The notes under the pieces: generated by a model
Seen by the model: only the letters and a program-made list of their open reading frames with translations
The model's database searches: none
Told to the model about the DNA's origin: nothing
Shown here: in pieces, positions 6,249 to 12,075 of the stretch
How positions within the stretch are numbered: the stretch's first letter is position 1
How the letters are laid out: each line of letters starts with the position of its first letter
Program-made: the position numbers and the translations under genes
Assembly: GCA_041591915.1 (NCBI GenBank)
Contig: JBFHRB010000089.1
Span: forward strand, 1 to 12,075
DNA from: JBFHRB01 sp041591915
Lineage (GTDB): Bacteria; Actinomycetota; Nitriliruptoria; Nitriliruptorales; Nitriliruptoraceae
Length of the DNA stretch: 12,075 bases
Direction: 5' to 3'

Positions 6249-7538
6249 TCAGGCGGGCGGCGAGGGCTGACCCGGGCGCCGGTCCGGCTGATCCACCGGC
6301 GTCGCGGGACCTCCGGCCCGACCACGACGCAGGTAGCGCTCGTTCACCTCGGTCACCGTCGCGAGCCCGGCGAGCGCAGGGAGTGTCAGGATCGCGATGG
6401 CCGAGCCGATCGACAGCCCGGCTGCCGCAAGGCCACCGATGGCGAGCGGGCTCAACAGGAACGCGACCCGCATCCCGCCGGTCATGGCCCCGAGCCCCGC
6501 GCCGCGCCGGCCCGGGAGTCGCGCCGCGTCGTCGTAGAGCCTCGGCATGAACGTCGCGACGCCGACGCCGGCGAGGACGAAGCCGGTGATCGCGGCCACG
6601 ACGTTCGGCACGAGCGCGGCCAGGATCATCCCGGCCGTGGTGACGCTGATGCTCAGGCGGTGCAGGCGCACCCGGCCCAGCCGCGCCTGCAGCCAGTCAC
6701 CACCGAAGCGCATCGTCGTCATGCCGACGGTGAAGGCCACGAACGCGAGGCTGCCGACCGCTCCGGCTGCTTCGAAGTCGTCGGTGAGTCGGAACGCCGC
6801 CCAGTCGCCGCCCGTCACCTCCGCGATGACGGCGAAACCGCCAGCGAGGACGATGAGCACGAACGGTGCGAGGCGGGTCGCACGTCGCGTTCCCGCTTCG
6901 TCCGCACGGCTCGTGGGCTCGTGGGCGCCTTCGTCCGTCGGGAGGAGGTTGCGCGTCACGAACAGCAGGGAGACGGCCATCACGACGGCGACGGCGACGA
7001 GGTGGCCGAACGGCGACACGCCGGCGGCGTTGGCGGCAACCGCCCCGAGTCCGCCCGCGAACGTGCCGAGGCTCCACAGTCCGTGGAGGCGGTTCATGAC
7101 GGGGGCGTGTCGCCGCGCGCTGATCCACGACCCCTGCAGGTTCATCGAGATGTCCACGAGCGTGTCCACGAAGGCGTAGATCAGGATGCCGATGAGCCAC
7201 ACCGCTGGACTCCGGGCCGCACCCATGACGGGCAGCGTCGCCAGCATGCCGACGGCGCCGAAGCGCAGCACCCGACGCGTGGTGGCGGCGTGGATGATCC
7301 GGCCGGCGACCATGCTGCCGACGAGGCCGGTGAGCGCGGCAAGGGTCAGCAGCAGGCCGAAGCCGTCGACGCCGACGCCGATGCGGTCGCGGATCTGGGG
7401 GGCGCGTGCGATGAAGGACGCGGTCATCGCGCCGTTCACGAAGAACTGGCCCGCCGTCGCCGCGAGCGCGCGCCGGTCCCGGGGGCCGAGCCTCGCGGGA
7501 GGCCCTTCGCGCCCCCGGTCAGGAGCGGCGGCGGTCAC
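6249..7538 (-). CDS. MFS transporter, YbjJ-like
   Basis: This 429-residue protein is a major facilitator with about twelve hydrophobic segments. The first half contains GQFFVNGAMTASFIARAPQI and, after segment 4, FVDTLVDISMN followed by NRLHGLWSLGTFAGGLGA; this D-x-x-MN...HGLWSLG pattern is characteristic of the YbjJ-like MFS group. The N-terminal tail is short and charged, and the C-terminus ends in a Pro/Gln-rich tail. The substrate is unknown; members are usually annotated as general or drug exporters. The open frame extends to 7718 but would overlap the DUF1697 gene. The GTG at 7538 has GGAG seven bases upstream (7549-7546) and puts the first membrane segment near residue 25, so I chose it. 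It is divergent from the DUF1697 gene. Confidence 0.85.
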   Translation of the reverse strand: MTAAAPDRGREGPPARLGPRDRRALAATAGQFFVNGAMTASFIARAPQIRDRIGVGVDGFGLLLTLAALTGLVGSMVAGRIIHAATTRRVLRFGAVGMLATLPVMGAARSPAVWLIGILIYAFVDTLVDISMNLQGSWISARRHAPVMNRLHGLWSLGTFAGGLGAVAANAAGVSPFGHLVAVAVVMAVSLLFVTRNLLPTDEGAHEPTSRADEAGTRRATRLAPFVLIVLAGGFAVIAEVTGGDWAAFRLTDDFEAAGAVGSLAFVAFTVGMTTMRFGGDWLQARLGRVRLHRLSISVTTAGMILAALVPNVVAAITGFVLAGVGVATFMPRLYDDAARLPGRRGAGLGAMTGGMRVAFLLSPLAIGGLAAAGLSIGSAIAILTLPALAGLATVTEVNERYLRRGRAGGPATPVDQPDRRPGQPSPPA

Positions 7539-7545
7539 GATCGGG

Positions 7546-7549
7546 CTCC
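7546..7549 (-). promoter_or_regulatory. ribosome site deciding the MFS start
   Basis: On the minus strand, ggag lies seven bases before the GTG at 7538. This favours that start over the upstream extension, which would encode an Arg/Ser/Pro-rich tail unlike the family and overlap the divergent gene. Confidence 0.6.
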
Positions 7550-7640
7550 GGCTCGAGGGGGTGGGACGGTACGCGCCAACCCGTCGGCGTGCCGCCGTCC
7601 GGAGGACGCTGGCCGACCTACCCTCGGCCGCCGGATGAGC

Positions 7641-7645
7641 GGAGG
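7641..7645 (+). promoter_or_regulatory. ribosome site deciding the DUF1697 start
   Basis: ggagg lies eight bases before the GTG at 7654 but only two bases before the in-frame GTG at 7648. This makes 7654 the likely start. A possible -10 element, taccct, lies at 7618-7623; no matching -35 is clear. Confidence 0.65.
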
Positions 7646-7653
7646 TCGTGTCC

Positions 7654-8199
7654 GTGGCGCATGGACGCCTCGCGCTGCTGCGCGGCATCAACGTCGGCGG
7701 CCGGAACATCGTCTCCATGGCCGACCTGCGTGCCGCCTTCGACGACGAGGGGTTCGCGGGCGTCCGGACCTACATCCAGTCGGGCAACGTCGTGTTCTCC
7801 GACCAGCGACCGACGCCGCAGCTGGAGGCAGACGTCGAAGCGATGCTCGACCGCCGACTCGGCGTCCCCGTGATGGTCGTCGCGCTCACCGCGCAGGACC
7901 TCCGCTGCGTCGTCGATGAGGCTCCGTCAGGATTCGGCGAGGAACCCGACGACTTCAAGTACGACGTCATGTTCCTCAAGCACCCGATGACGGCAGCTGA
8001 GGTCATGGACGTGCTCGACCCCCGCGAGGGCGTCGACGCAGCCTGGCCCGGCAACGGCGTCGTCTACTTCTCGCGTCGCAGCGACAGCCTCACGCGCAGC
8101 CGGATGAGCAAGGTCGCGTCCACCGAGGCCTACGCGCGGATGACCGTGCGCAACTGGCGTACCACCACGAAGCTGCTGCAGATGCTCGAGGAGGGCTGA
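7654..8199 (+). CDS. DUF1697 family protein
   Basis: This 181-residue soluble protein matches the DUF1697 family. The N-terminus LALLRGINVGGRNIVSMADL, then TYIQSGNVVF (about 39-48), a central region with FKYDVMFLK, and the C-terminal TVRNWRTTTKLLQML are the conserved blocks. The length is typical of the family, whose function is unknown. There is no signal peptide or membrane segment. The next gene starts three bases after its stop, with its ribosome site inside this gene's last codons, so the two are very likely co-transcribed. Confidence 0.9.
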   Translation: MAHGRLALLRGINVGGRNIVSMADLRAAFDDEGFAGVRTYIQSGNVVFSDQRPTPQLEADVEAMLDRRLGVPVMVVALTAQDLRCVVDEAPSGFGEEPDDFKYDVMFLKHPMTAAEVMDVLDPREGVDAAWPGNGVVYFSRRSDSLTRSRMSKVASTEAYARMTVRNWRTTTKLLQMLEEG

Positions 8200-8202
8200 G
8201 TC

Positions 8203-8505
8203 GTGGCGCTCGTGTACGACTTCACCTCGCCGCTGTGGAAGTGGGAGGGCGAGGCGGCCTGGCACTTCATCACGGTGCCGGAGCCCGTGTCGGACGAGAT
8301 CGAGTTCGTCACCACGGGGCGCCGTGGCGGCTTCGGCTCGGTCCGCGTCGAGGTCACGGTCGGGGCGACGACGTGGCGCACCTCGTTGTTCCCGGACAGC
8401 AAGCGCGGCGCCTACGTCCTGCCGGTGAAGAAGCAGGTCCGCGACGGGGAGGGCCTCGCGATCGACGACGACGTGGCCGTGAGCCTCGCGATCATCGAGG
8501 ACTGA
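8203..8505 (+). CDS. DUF1905 family protein
   Basis: This 100-residue protein matches the small beta-rich DUF1905 family. Conserved features include the opening FTSPLWKWEGEAAWHFITVP, the central RGGFGSVRVEVTVGATTWRTSLFP, and the closing YVLPVKKQVRDGEGLAIDDDVAV. The function is unknown. In other proteins DUF1905 is often joined to a YdeI/OmpD-associated domain; here it stands alone. The GTG at 8203 has GGAGG eight bases upstream (8190-8194). It sits between DUF1697 and DUF1801 genes. Confidence 0.9.
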   Translation: MALVYDFTSPLWKWEGEAAWHFITVPEPVSDEIEFVTTGRRGGFGSVRVEVTVGATTWRTSLFPDSKRGAYVLPVKKQVRDGEGLAIDDDVAVSLAIIED

Positions 8506-8515
8506 CCAACTCCTG

Positions 8516-8542
8516 TTGCGAGGGCCACGCGGGGTCTACCGT
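8516..8542 (+). promoter_or_regulatory. possible promoter for the plus-strand DUF1801 gene
   Basis: ttgcga (8516-8521) and taccgt (8537-8542) are separated by 15 bases, in the 79-bp gap before the DUF1801 gene. They resemble actinobacterial -35 and -10 elements, but the spacing is short, so this is tentative. Confidence 0.25.
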
Positions 8543-8584
8543 GCGCAGACGCGGCTGTCCTCGCGGCTCAGAGAGGGGCGACGG

Positions 8585-9001
8585 ATGCCCAAGGACGAGG
8601 GTCCCCGCCTCCTCTCGGGTGGCAACCCGCAGATCCCGAAGGGGCACGGCGACGAGGTCGTGCAGTCCTACATCGCCGCCATGCCCGGCTGGAAGCGTGG
8701 CATCGGAGAGTGGCTGGATGCGCTCGTCGACGAGGTGGTCCCCGACGCGCACAAGGCCGTGAAGTGGAACAACCCGCTCTACGGCATCGAGGACCGGGTC
8801 TGGTTCTTCACCTATCGCTGCTTCACGAAGTACGTGAAGGTTGCGTTCTTCAGCACCGAGCCGCTCGACCCCCTCCCGCCGATCGACGCCGCGGACCCCA
8901 ACACGCGGTACTTCCACATCTTCGAGGACGACCAGCTCGACGAGGCCCAGCTCCGCGACTGGATCTCACAGGCGGCAGCGAGCCCCGGCTGGCTCGAGTA
9001 G
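8585..9001 (+). CDS. DUF1801 family protein (copy 1)
   Basis: This 138-residue protein fits the DUF1801 family (YdhG/YdeI-like fold). The key block is VVPDAHKAVKWNNPLYGIEDRVWFFTY (about 55-81), with the invariant K-x-N-x-P-x-Y-G pattern, followed by KYVKVAFF and a C-terminal helix DEAQLRDWISQAA. The function is unknown. The ATG at 8585 has GAGG eight bases upstream; the frame is open back to 8516, but that part has no ribosome site. It is convergent with a second DUF1801 gene, with 35 bp between them. Confidence 0.85.
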   Translation: MPKDEGPRLLSGGNPQIPKGHGDEVVQSYIAAMPGWKRGIGEWLDALVDEVVPDAHKAVKWNNPLYGIEDRVWFFTYRCFTKYVKVAFFSTEPLDPLPPIDAADPNTRYFHIFEDDQLDEAQLRDWISQAAASPGWLE

Positions 9002-9036
9002 CCGGGTCCGGGCCCAGGGTCGCCCGCGCTGGCCGC

Positions 9037-9423
9037 CTACGTGTCGAGGTCGGCGGCGCGACGGATGAGCTCGACGAACGCCGACTCGTCGAGGTCGTCA
9101 CCCTCGTGGAGGTCGAGCGCTCGGCGGGCGTTGCCGCCGAGGCTCGCGTTGAACACGCGCGCGGGGTCCTCGAGTGATGCGCCCCTGGGGAAGGTGAGCT
9201 TCACCTTGTCCCTGTAGACCTCGCCCGTGCAGATGATCCCGCCGGCTTCCCAGACCGGGACGCCGGCCGGGTTGCTGGGCTTGCGCCACTTGATCGCCTC
9301 GCTGACCTCGGGGACGGCCTCGTGGATGAGCCGCCGAACGCGTGCGAGCGTCTCGCCGCGCCAGTCGCCCAGGGCTGCGATGTGCGCGTCGATCTCGGCC
9401 GCCGAGTCGAGGTCGTCCGTCAT
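9037..9423 (-). CDS. DUF1801 family protein (copy 2)
   Basis: This 128-residue protein is a diverged DUF1801 member. It has LIHEAVPEVSEAIKWRKPSNPAGVPVW (about 35-60), where the first copy has the matching VVPDAHKAVKWNNPLYG, then VKLTFPRGASL, and a C-terminal helix DDLDESAFVELIRRAADL. The arrangement matches proteins in which a Lys-Trp replaces the Lys-Trp-Asn motif. The ATG at 9423 was chosen as the first in-frame ATG of the family region; its ribosome site is weak. It begins 11 bases after the stop of the double-ACT gene, so it is probably translated from the same transcript. Confidence 0.82.
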   Translation of the reverse strand: MTDDLDSAAEIDAHIAALGDWRGETLARVRRLIHEAVPEVSEAIKWRKPSNPAGVPVWEAGGIICTGEVYRDKVKLTFPRGASLEDPARVFNASLGGNARRALDLHEGDDLDESAFVELIRRAADLDT

Positions 9424-9434
9424 CGTGGCGTCGC

Positions 9435-9953
9435 TCAGTCCTCGGTGAGGTCGACCATCAGGTCCTCGGCCAGCCCCTCGAGCGACGAGGCGAGCTCCGC
9501 GCGTGTCGTCGCCTCGGGCAGCCGCACGGTGGCGGCCGCCCGGAACAGCGGCTCGGCGGCCATCGCCGAGGACTCGGTCCACGTCCGCAGGTCGATGATG
9601 CCGACGCCCATCGAGGCCAGCAGGTGGGACACCTCGTGCACGATCCCGGGCCGGTCGGCACCGACGACCTCGAACGTCACGACCGCCCCGTCGGGCGCGG
9701 TGCCGGCGTCGAGGCTGACGGCTCGCAGCGTGACCTCGAGGAGCCCGCGTTCCCGCAGGAGGGCCAGCGATTCCTCGAAGTCGTGCGCCCGGTCCGGCGG
9801 GAGGTGCACGAGGACCATGCCGGCGAACATCCCGGCGAGCTCGGTCATGTGGCTGCGTTCCCAGTTGCCGCCGTGCTCGGCGACGATCTCGGACAGCGCA
9901 TCGACGAGTCCGGCGCGGTCGGCGCCGATGATCGACAGGACGTAGGACTGCAT
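9435..9953 (-). CDS. double-ACT-domain protein, GcvR-like
   Basis: This 172-residue protein contains two ACT domains in tandem. The first (about 1-80) has VLSIIGADRAGLVDALSEIVAEHGGNW; the second (about 91-172) has FEVVGADRPGIVHEVSHLLASMGVGIIDL. Both carry the G-A-D-R-x-G turn that forms amino-acid-binding ACT interfaces. The arrangement matches the GcvR group (glycine-cleavage repressor accessory proteins), though no glycine-cleavage gene or GcvA is nearby, so the role is open. The ATG at 9953 follows a GTG at 9962 in the same frame; neither has a strong ribosome site. It lies 38 bases after the HxlR regulator gene on the same strand. Confidence 0.87.
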   Translation of the reverse strand: MQSYVLSIIGADRAGLVDALSEIVAEHGGNWERSHMTELAGMFAGMVLVHLPPDRAHDFEESLALLRERGLLEVTLRAVSLDAGTAPDGAVVTFEVVGADRPGIVHEVSHLLASMGVGIIDLRTWTESSAMAAEPLFRAAATVRLPEATTRAELASSLEGLAEDLMVDLTED

Positions 9954-9991
9954 CTGCTGCACGCTAGCCCGGTCATGCGTTCGGGGCGTGG

Positions 9992-10669
9992 TCAGACGGC
10001 GACCCTCGGGACGCCCGCGAACATCGAGAGCTTGAGCCAGCTCGGGAAGGCCCGCCGCAGGGCCTCCGGTCCCTCGAGTGAGATGCTCCCGTCGCGCACG
10101 GCATCTGCCAGGGGGCGGTCGCCCATCCAGACGGCCGTGAGCGCGCGGAGGTCGGCCGTCACGGCCAGGTCGACCCCATGCCCGGGGTCGGCGTCGCACA
10201 CGTCGGCCTCGTCGGCCGTCAGCACGAGCCACCAGTGGCGGATGTGTGCCTCGGCCGCGGGGAAGACGAACTCCACGACCGTTCGGCCGTCGGGGAGGGC
10301 GGCGTGGTCGATGTTGTAGTGCACGTCCCACAGCAGGACCTGGGGGTCCAGGTCGGCGTCGCCGAGATCGGCGGCCCAGCGCGTGCCCCAGACACCGATC
10401 GCCTCGACGATCGGGCGGAGCTCCCTGCCCGCCGGCGTGAGGCTGTAGACGACACGGTTGCCGTCCTCGCGCCGCTCGGCCAGCCCGTACCGCACGAGCA
10501 TCTTGAGACGCTTGGTCAGCAGCGCGGACGAGATCTTGGGATTGCCGCTGCGGATCTCGTTGAAGTGCTGGCTCCCGCTGAGCAACTCGCGGACGATCAG
10601 GATCGTCCACCGCTCGTCGAGGAGTTCCATGGCCTTGGCGATCGGACAGAACTGGCTGTACTCGCTCAC
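9992..10669 (-). CDS. HxlR-family transcriptional regulator with C-terminal SCP2-like domain
   Basis: This 225-residue protein starts with an HxlR winged-helix domain (about 1-95): CPIAKAMELLDERWTILIVRELL, the recognition region KISSALLTKRLKML, and the wing NRVVYSLTPAGREL. Cys8 is at the position where some members sense oxidants or electrophiles. The C-terminal 125 residues resemble the SCP2-like (sterol carrier) domain fused to HxlR in many actinobacteria, and may bind a lipophilic ligand. The GTG at 10669 has AAGGAG three bases upstream, a tight but usable spacing. It is divergent from the DUF4242-methyltransferase pair and probably controls them and itself. Family call secure; ligand unknown. 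Confidence 0.9.
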   Translation of the reverse strand: MSEYSQFCPIAKAMELLDERWTILIVRELLSGSQHFNEIRSGNPKISSALLTKRLKMLVRYGLAERREDGNRVVYSLTPAGRELRPIVEAIGVWGTRWAADLGDADLDPQVLLWDVHYNIDHAALPDGRTVVEFVFPAAEAHIRHWWLVLTADEADVCDADPGHGVDLAVTADLRALTAVWMGDRPLADAVRDGSISLEGPEALRRAFPSWLKLSMFAGVPRVAV

Positions 10670-10695
10670 GAGCTCCTTGCCGTCCCGTCGAGCCT

Positions 10696-10712
10696 ACTTC
10701 AGATGTTGAACT
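10696..10712. promoter_or_regulatory. AT-rich imperfect palindrome, candidate HxlR operator
   Basis: The bases acttcagatgttgaact have the symmetric pattern aNttca-N5-tgaaNt, centred at 10704, in the 161-bp divergent region between the HxlR gene and the DUF4242 gene. It is the most AT-rich stretch I notice in the window and lies 27 bp upstream of the HxlR start. A winged-helix dimer would be expected to bind such a site. The remaining gap, 10713-10830, holds only small weak inverted repeats. Confidence 0.5.
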
Positions 10713-10818
10713 ATCGGGCGTCCGTGTCCTGGGGGACGCTGGCACTGCTCGATCCGAGGCGGTGGGCGCAGTGGGCGTCGGCCGCGGCGCTGTGCCACGC
10801 ACAGGGCCCGACGCGACC

Positions 10819-10824
10819 AAGGAG
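10819..10824 (+). promoter_or_regulatory. ribosome site deciding the DUF4242 start
   Basis: aaggag lies six bases before the GTG at 10831. The frame is open further upstream, to an ATG at 10762, but that part has no ribosome site and adds residues not seen in the family. Confidence 0.7.
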
Positions 10825-10830
10825 CCACCA

Positions 10831-11082
10831 GTGCCACTCTTCATGGATGTCCACAGCCTCGGGCAGGGGGTCACGCAGGAGGAGGCCGCAGCGGCCCACG
10901 CGAAGGACCTCGAGACGCAGGGGGCGCACGGCGTCAACTTCACGGACTACTGGGTCGACCACGAGAAGGGCAAGATCTTCTGCCTCGCCCAGGGCCCGAG
11001 TGCGGACGCGGTGCGGCGGGTCCACGCCGAGGGCCACGGCATGGTCGCCGACGAGATCTTCGAGGTCGGTCAGTACTCCTGA
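10831..11082 (+). CDS. DUF4242 (SCO4226-like, nickel-binding family) protein
   Basis: This 83-residue protein matches the DUF4242 family: MPLFMDVHSLGQGVTQEEAA at the N-terminus, VNFTDYWVDHEKGKIFCLAQGPS in the middle, and VHAEGHGMVADEIFEV at the end. A Streptomyces coelicolor member, SCO4226, has been reported as a nickel-binding protein; residues such as the histidines of MDVH and VHAEGH could bind a metal here, but I cannot show it. The start is set by an AAGGAG six bases before the GTG. The methyltransferase gene follows after 18 bases, so they are probably one transcript. It is divergent from the HxlR regulator. Confidence 0.87.
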   Translation: MPLFMDVHSLGQGVTQEEAAAAHAKDLETQGAHGVNFTDYWVDHEKGKIFCLAQGPSADAVRRVHAEGHGMVADEIFEVGQYS

Positions 11083-11100
11083 CGTCGAGAGGAGCCGGTC

Positions 11101-11925
11101 ATGTCGACCGAGCTTGACCCGTCGGCGAGCACCACTGCCGTGTACGACGCGGCTGCCGATGCGTTCGACCATCCGGTCCTCACGTTCTGGGAGTCCGCGG
11201 GTCGGGGGACCGTGGACGCCCTCGACCTGGGCCCGGGGATGGACGTCCTCGACGTCGCCTCGGGCTCGGGATCGTCCGCGCTGGCCGCCGCTGAGGCGGT
11301 GGGGCCGGGCGGGCGCGTGGTCGCGGCGGACCTCTCGGTGAAGCTCCTGGAGCTCGCGGCCCGCAAGGCCGCGGATCGCCAGCTGGACAACGTCGAGATC
11401 GTCGTGGGGGACATGACCGACCTCGGCTATCCCGACGAGTCGTTCCACGCCGTCGTCTGCGTGTTCGGGATCTTCTTCCTGCCGGACATGCCGAGCGGCG
11501 TGGCCGAGCTCTGGCGCATGGTCAGGCCTGGCGGCCAGCTGGCGATCACGACGTTCGGGCCCGGGGTCCTCGAGCCGATGTACGCGCACTTCTGGGAAGC
11601 CGTGGGCCGCGAGCGTCCCGACCTCGTGCAGCACCGGTACAACCCCTGGGACGACATCGACGGGCCGGAGCAGGTCAGGGACCTCTTCGCCGCCGGCGGC
11701 GTCCCCGAGCCGACCATCGTCCCGGCCAGCCACCCCACCGCCGTGGCGAGTCCGGACGACTGGTGGGCGATCGTGATGGGGACCGGGCTGCGCGGGACCA
11801 TCGGCAAGCTGTCGCCCGAGGCGGCGGGTCGGGTCGAGCGTGCGAACGGCGACGTCGTCCGGGGGTTGGCGCCCCTGTCCGTCAGGGTCGACGTCCAGTA
11901 CGCCATCGCCTCGAAGCCTGCCTGA
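11101..11925 (+). CDS. class I SAM-dependent methyltransferase
   Basis: This 274-residue protein has a Rossmann-fold methyltransferase core. Motif I is VLDVASGSG (about 49-57), the acidic residue binding the SAM ribose is D77 (VVAADLS), motif II lies near GDMTDLGYPDESF (about 103-115), and VRPGGQLAITTFGPG (motif III) follows. A C-terminal region with NPWDDIDGPEQV and a DDWWAIVMGTGLRG stretch is typical of a small actinobacterial group related to UbiE-like enzymes. The substrate is unknown. The ATG at 11101 has a GAGAGGAG just upstream. Downstream of the DUF4242 gene by 18 bases, it is likely controlled with it by the HxlR regulator. Confidence 0.92.
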   Translation: MSTELDPSASTTAVYDAAADAFDHPVLTFWESAGRGTVDALDLGPGMDVLDVASGSGSSALAAAEAVGPGGRVVAADLSVKLLELAARKAADRQLDNVEIVVGDMTDLGYPDESFHAVVCVFGIFFLPDMPSGVAELWRMVRPGGQLAITTFGPGVLEPMYAHFWEAVGRERPDLVQHRYNPWDDIDGPEQVRDLFAAGGVPEPTIVPASHPTAVASPDDWWAIVMGTGLRGTIGKLSPEAAGRVERANGDVVRGLAPLSVRVDVQYAIASKPA

Positions 11926-11957
11926 CGACGGCGCGGGTGAGGCCTGAGCGGGCAGCC

Positions 11958-12075
11958 CTAGGTCGCGCCCGCGACTGAGGCCTCGCGCCCGCGTCGGAGA
12001 GCGGACGAGGGGGTGATGGCCGGGCCGAGCCAACGGCGCAGGAAGGCCCGCAGCTGCGGGCCGGTCCGCGGCTCA
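11958..12075 (-). CDS. C-terminal end of an unidentified protein
   Basis: On the minus strand, one frame is open from the right edge to a TAG at 11958 and encodes about 39 residues ending RAFLRRWLGPAIT, then SSALRRGREASVAGAT. The mix of a Trp-containing amphipathic stretch and a basic tail looks like the end of a real protein, perhaps one with a membrane-facing helix, but I do not recognise the family. It is convergent with the methyltransferase gene, with 32 bp between the stop codons. Confidence 0.4.
   Translation of the reverse strand, partial: EPRTGPQLRAFLRRWLGPAITPSSALRRGREASVAGAT

Noticed and set aside
6051..7919. 622-codon open frame on the plus strand across the MFS gene
   Set aside because: Its translation is Arg/Asp/Gly/Ala-rich with no domain pattern, and the opposite strand encodes a clear twelve-segment MFS protein.
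9002..9036. Possible terminator between the two convergent DUF1801 genes
   Set aside because: The 35-bp gap is GC-rich, but I found no stem of useful length.
9435..10943. 502-codon minus-strand frame joining the ACT region to upstream sequence
   Set aside because: Only the last 172 residues look like a real protein; the rest overlaps the HxlR gene in another frame.
11931..11995. Possible terminator hairpin between the methyltransferase and the right-edge gene
   Set aside because: The arms gaggcct (11939-11945) and aggcctc (11978-11984) are short and far apart; the inner gtcgcg-cc-cgcgac repeat has too small a loop. Not convincing as a terminator.
10178..12033. Long open frames on both strands over the HxlR, DUF4242 and methyltransferase genes
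   Set aside because: Arg-, Asp- and Pro-rich translations without recognisable domains, overlapping genes with strong motifs and ribosome sites.
1..12075. CRISPR arrays, tRNA or rRNA genes, insertion sequences, phage genes, toxin-antitoxin or defence systems
   Set aside because: No spaced repeat arrays, tRNA-like T-loop sequences, transposase or integrase motifs, or defence-protein motifs were seen on either strand.

Overview
The window reads as a piece of chromosome from a high-G+C Gram-positive bacterium of the Actinomycetota. Three things point there: the base composition is very GC-rich by eye, many genes start with GTG behind clear GGAGG-type ribosome sites, and the protein families are ones common in that phylum (PurK of the GMVGxGQLARM type, HxlR-SCP2-like regulator, DUF4242, YbjJ-type MFS). 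I cannot place it below phylum level with confidence. No plasmid, phage, insertion sequence, CRISPR, tRNA or rRNA gene is visible, and every long stretch is coding.

Region 1 (1-5486) is a sugar-uptake and galactose-metabolism block. A partial purK leaves the window on the minus strand. Divergent to it is a plus-strand run: a lipoprotein sugar-binding protein, a perfect 13-bp GC hairpin, two MalF/MalG-type permeases overlapping by ATGA, and then galT. No ATPase gene is present, so the importer probably borrows an ATPase encoded elsewhere (MsiK-like). Both permeases carry unusual extra parts: about 200 N-terminal residues with around six hydrophobic segments in the first, and an extracytoplasmic insert of about 115 residues with an internal repeat in the second. 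GalT next door suggests that galactose or a galactoside is the cargo.

Region 2 (5487-7538) holds a bidirectional terminator hairpin, a minus-strand SRPBCC-fold protein and a minus-strand MFS transporter. A 20-bp exact direct repeat sits at the end of galT and again just past the end of the MFS gene, so the two copies bracket the SRPBCC gene. A 19-bp perfect inverted repeat lies upstream of the SRPBCC gene.

Region 3 (7539-9423) is a set of small domain-of-unknown-function proteins: DUF1697, DUF1905 and DUF1801 in a row on the plus strand, facing a second, diverged DUF1801 gene on the minus strand.

Region 4 (9435-11925) is regulatory. An HxlR-type regulator is followed on the minus strand by a double-ACT (GcvR-like) protein and then the second DUF1801 gene. 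Divergent from the regulator are a DUF4242 small protein and a SAM-dependent methyltransferase. The intergenic region holds an AT-rich imperfect palindrome that could be the HxlR operator. The window ends in the C-terminal end of an unidentified minus-strand gene.

Most of this is ordinary actinobacterial chromosome. The parts most worth a second look are the two modified permeases, the 20-bp repeat pair, and the HxlR divergon.
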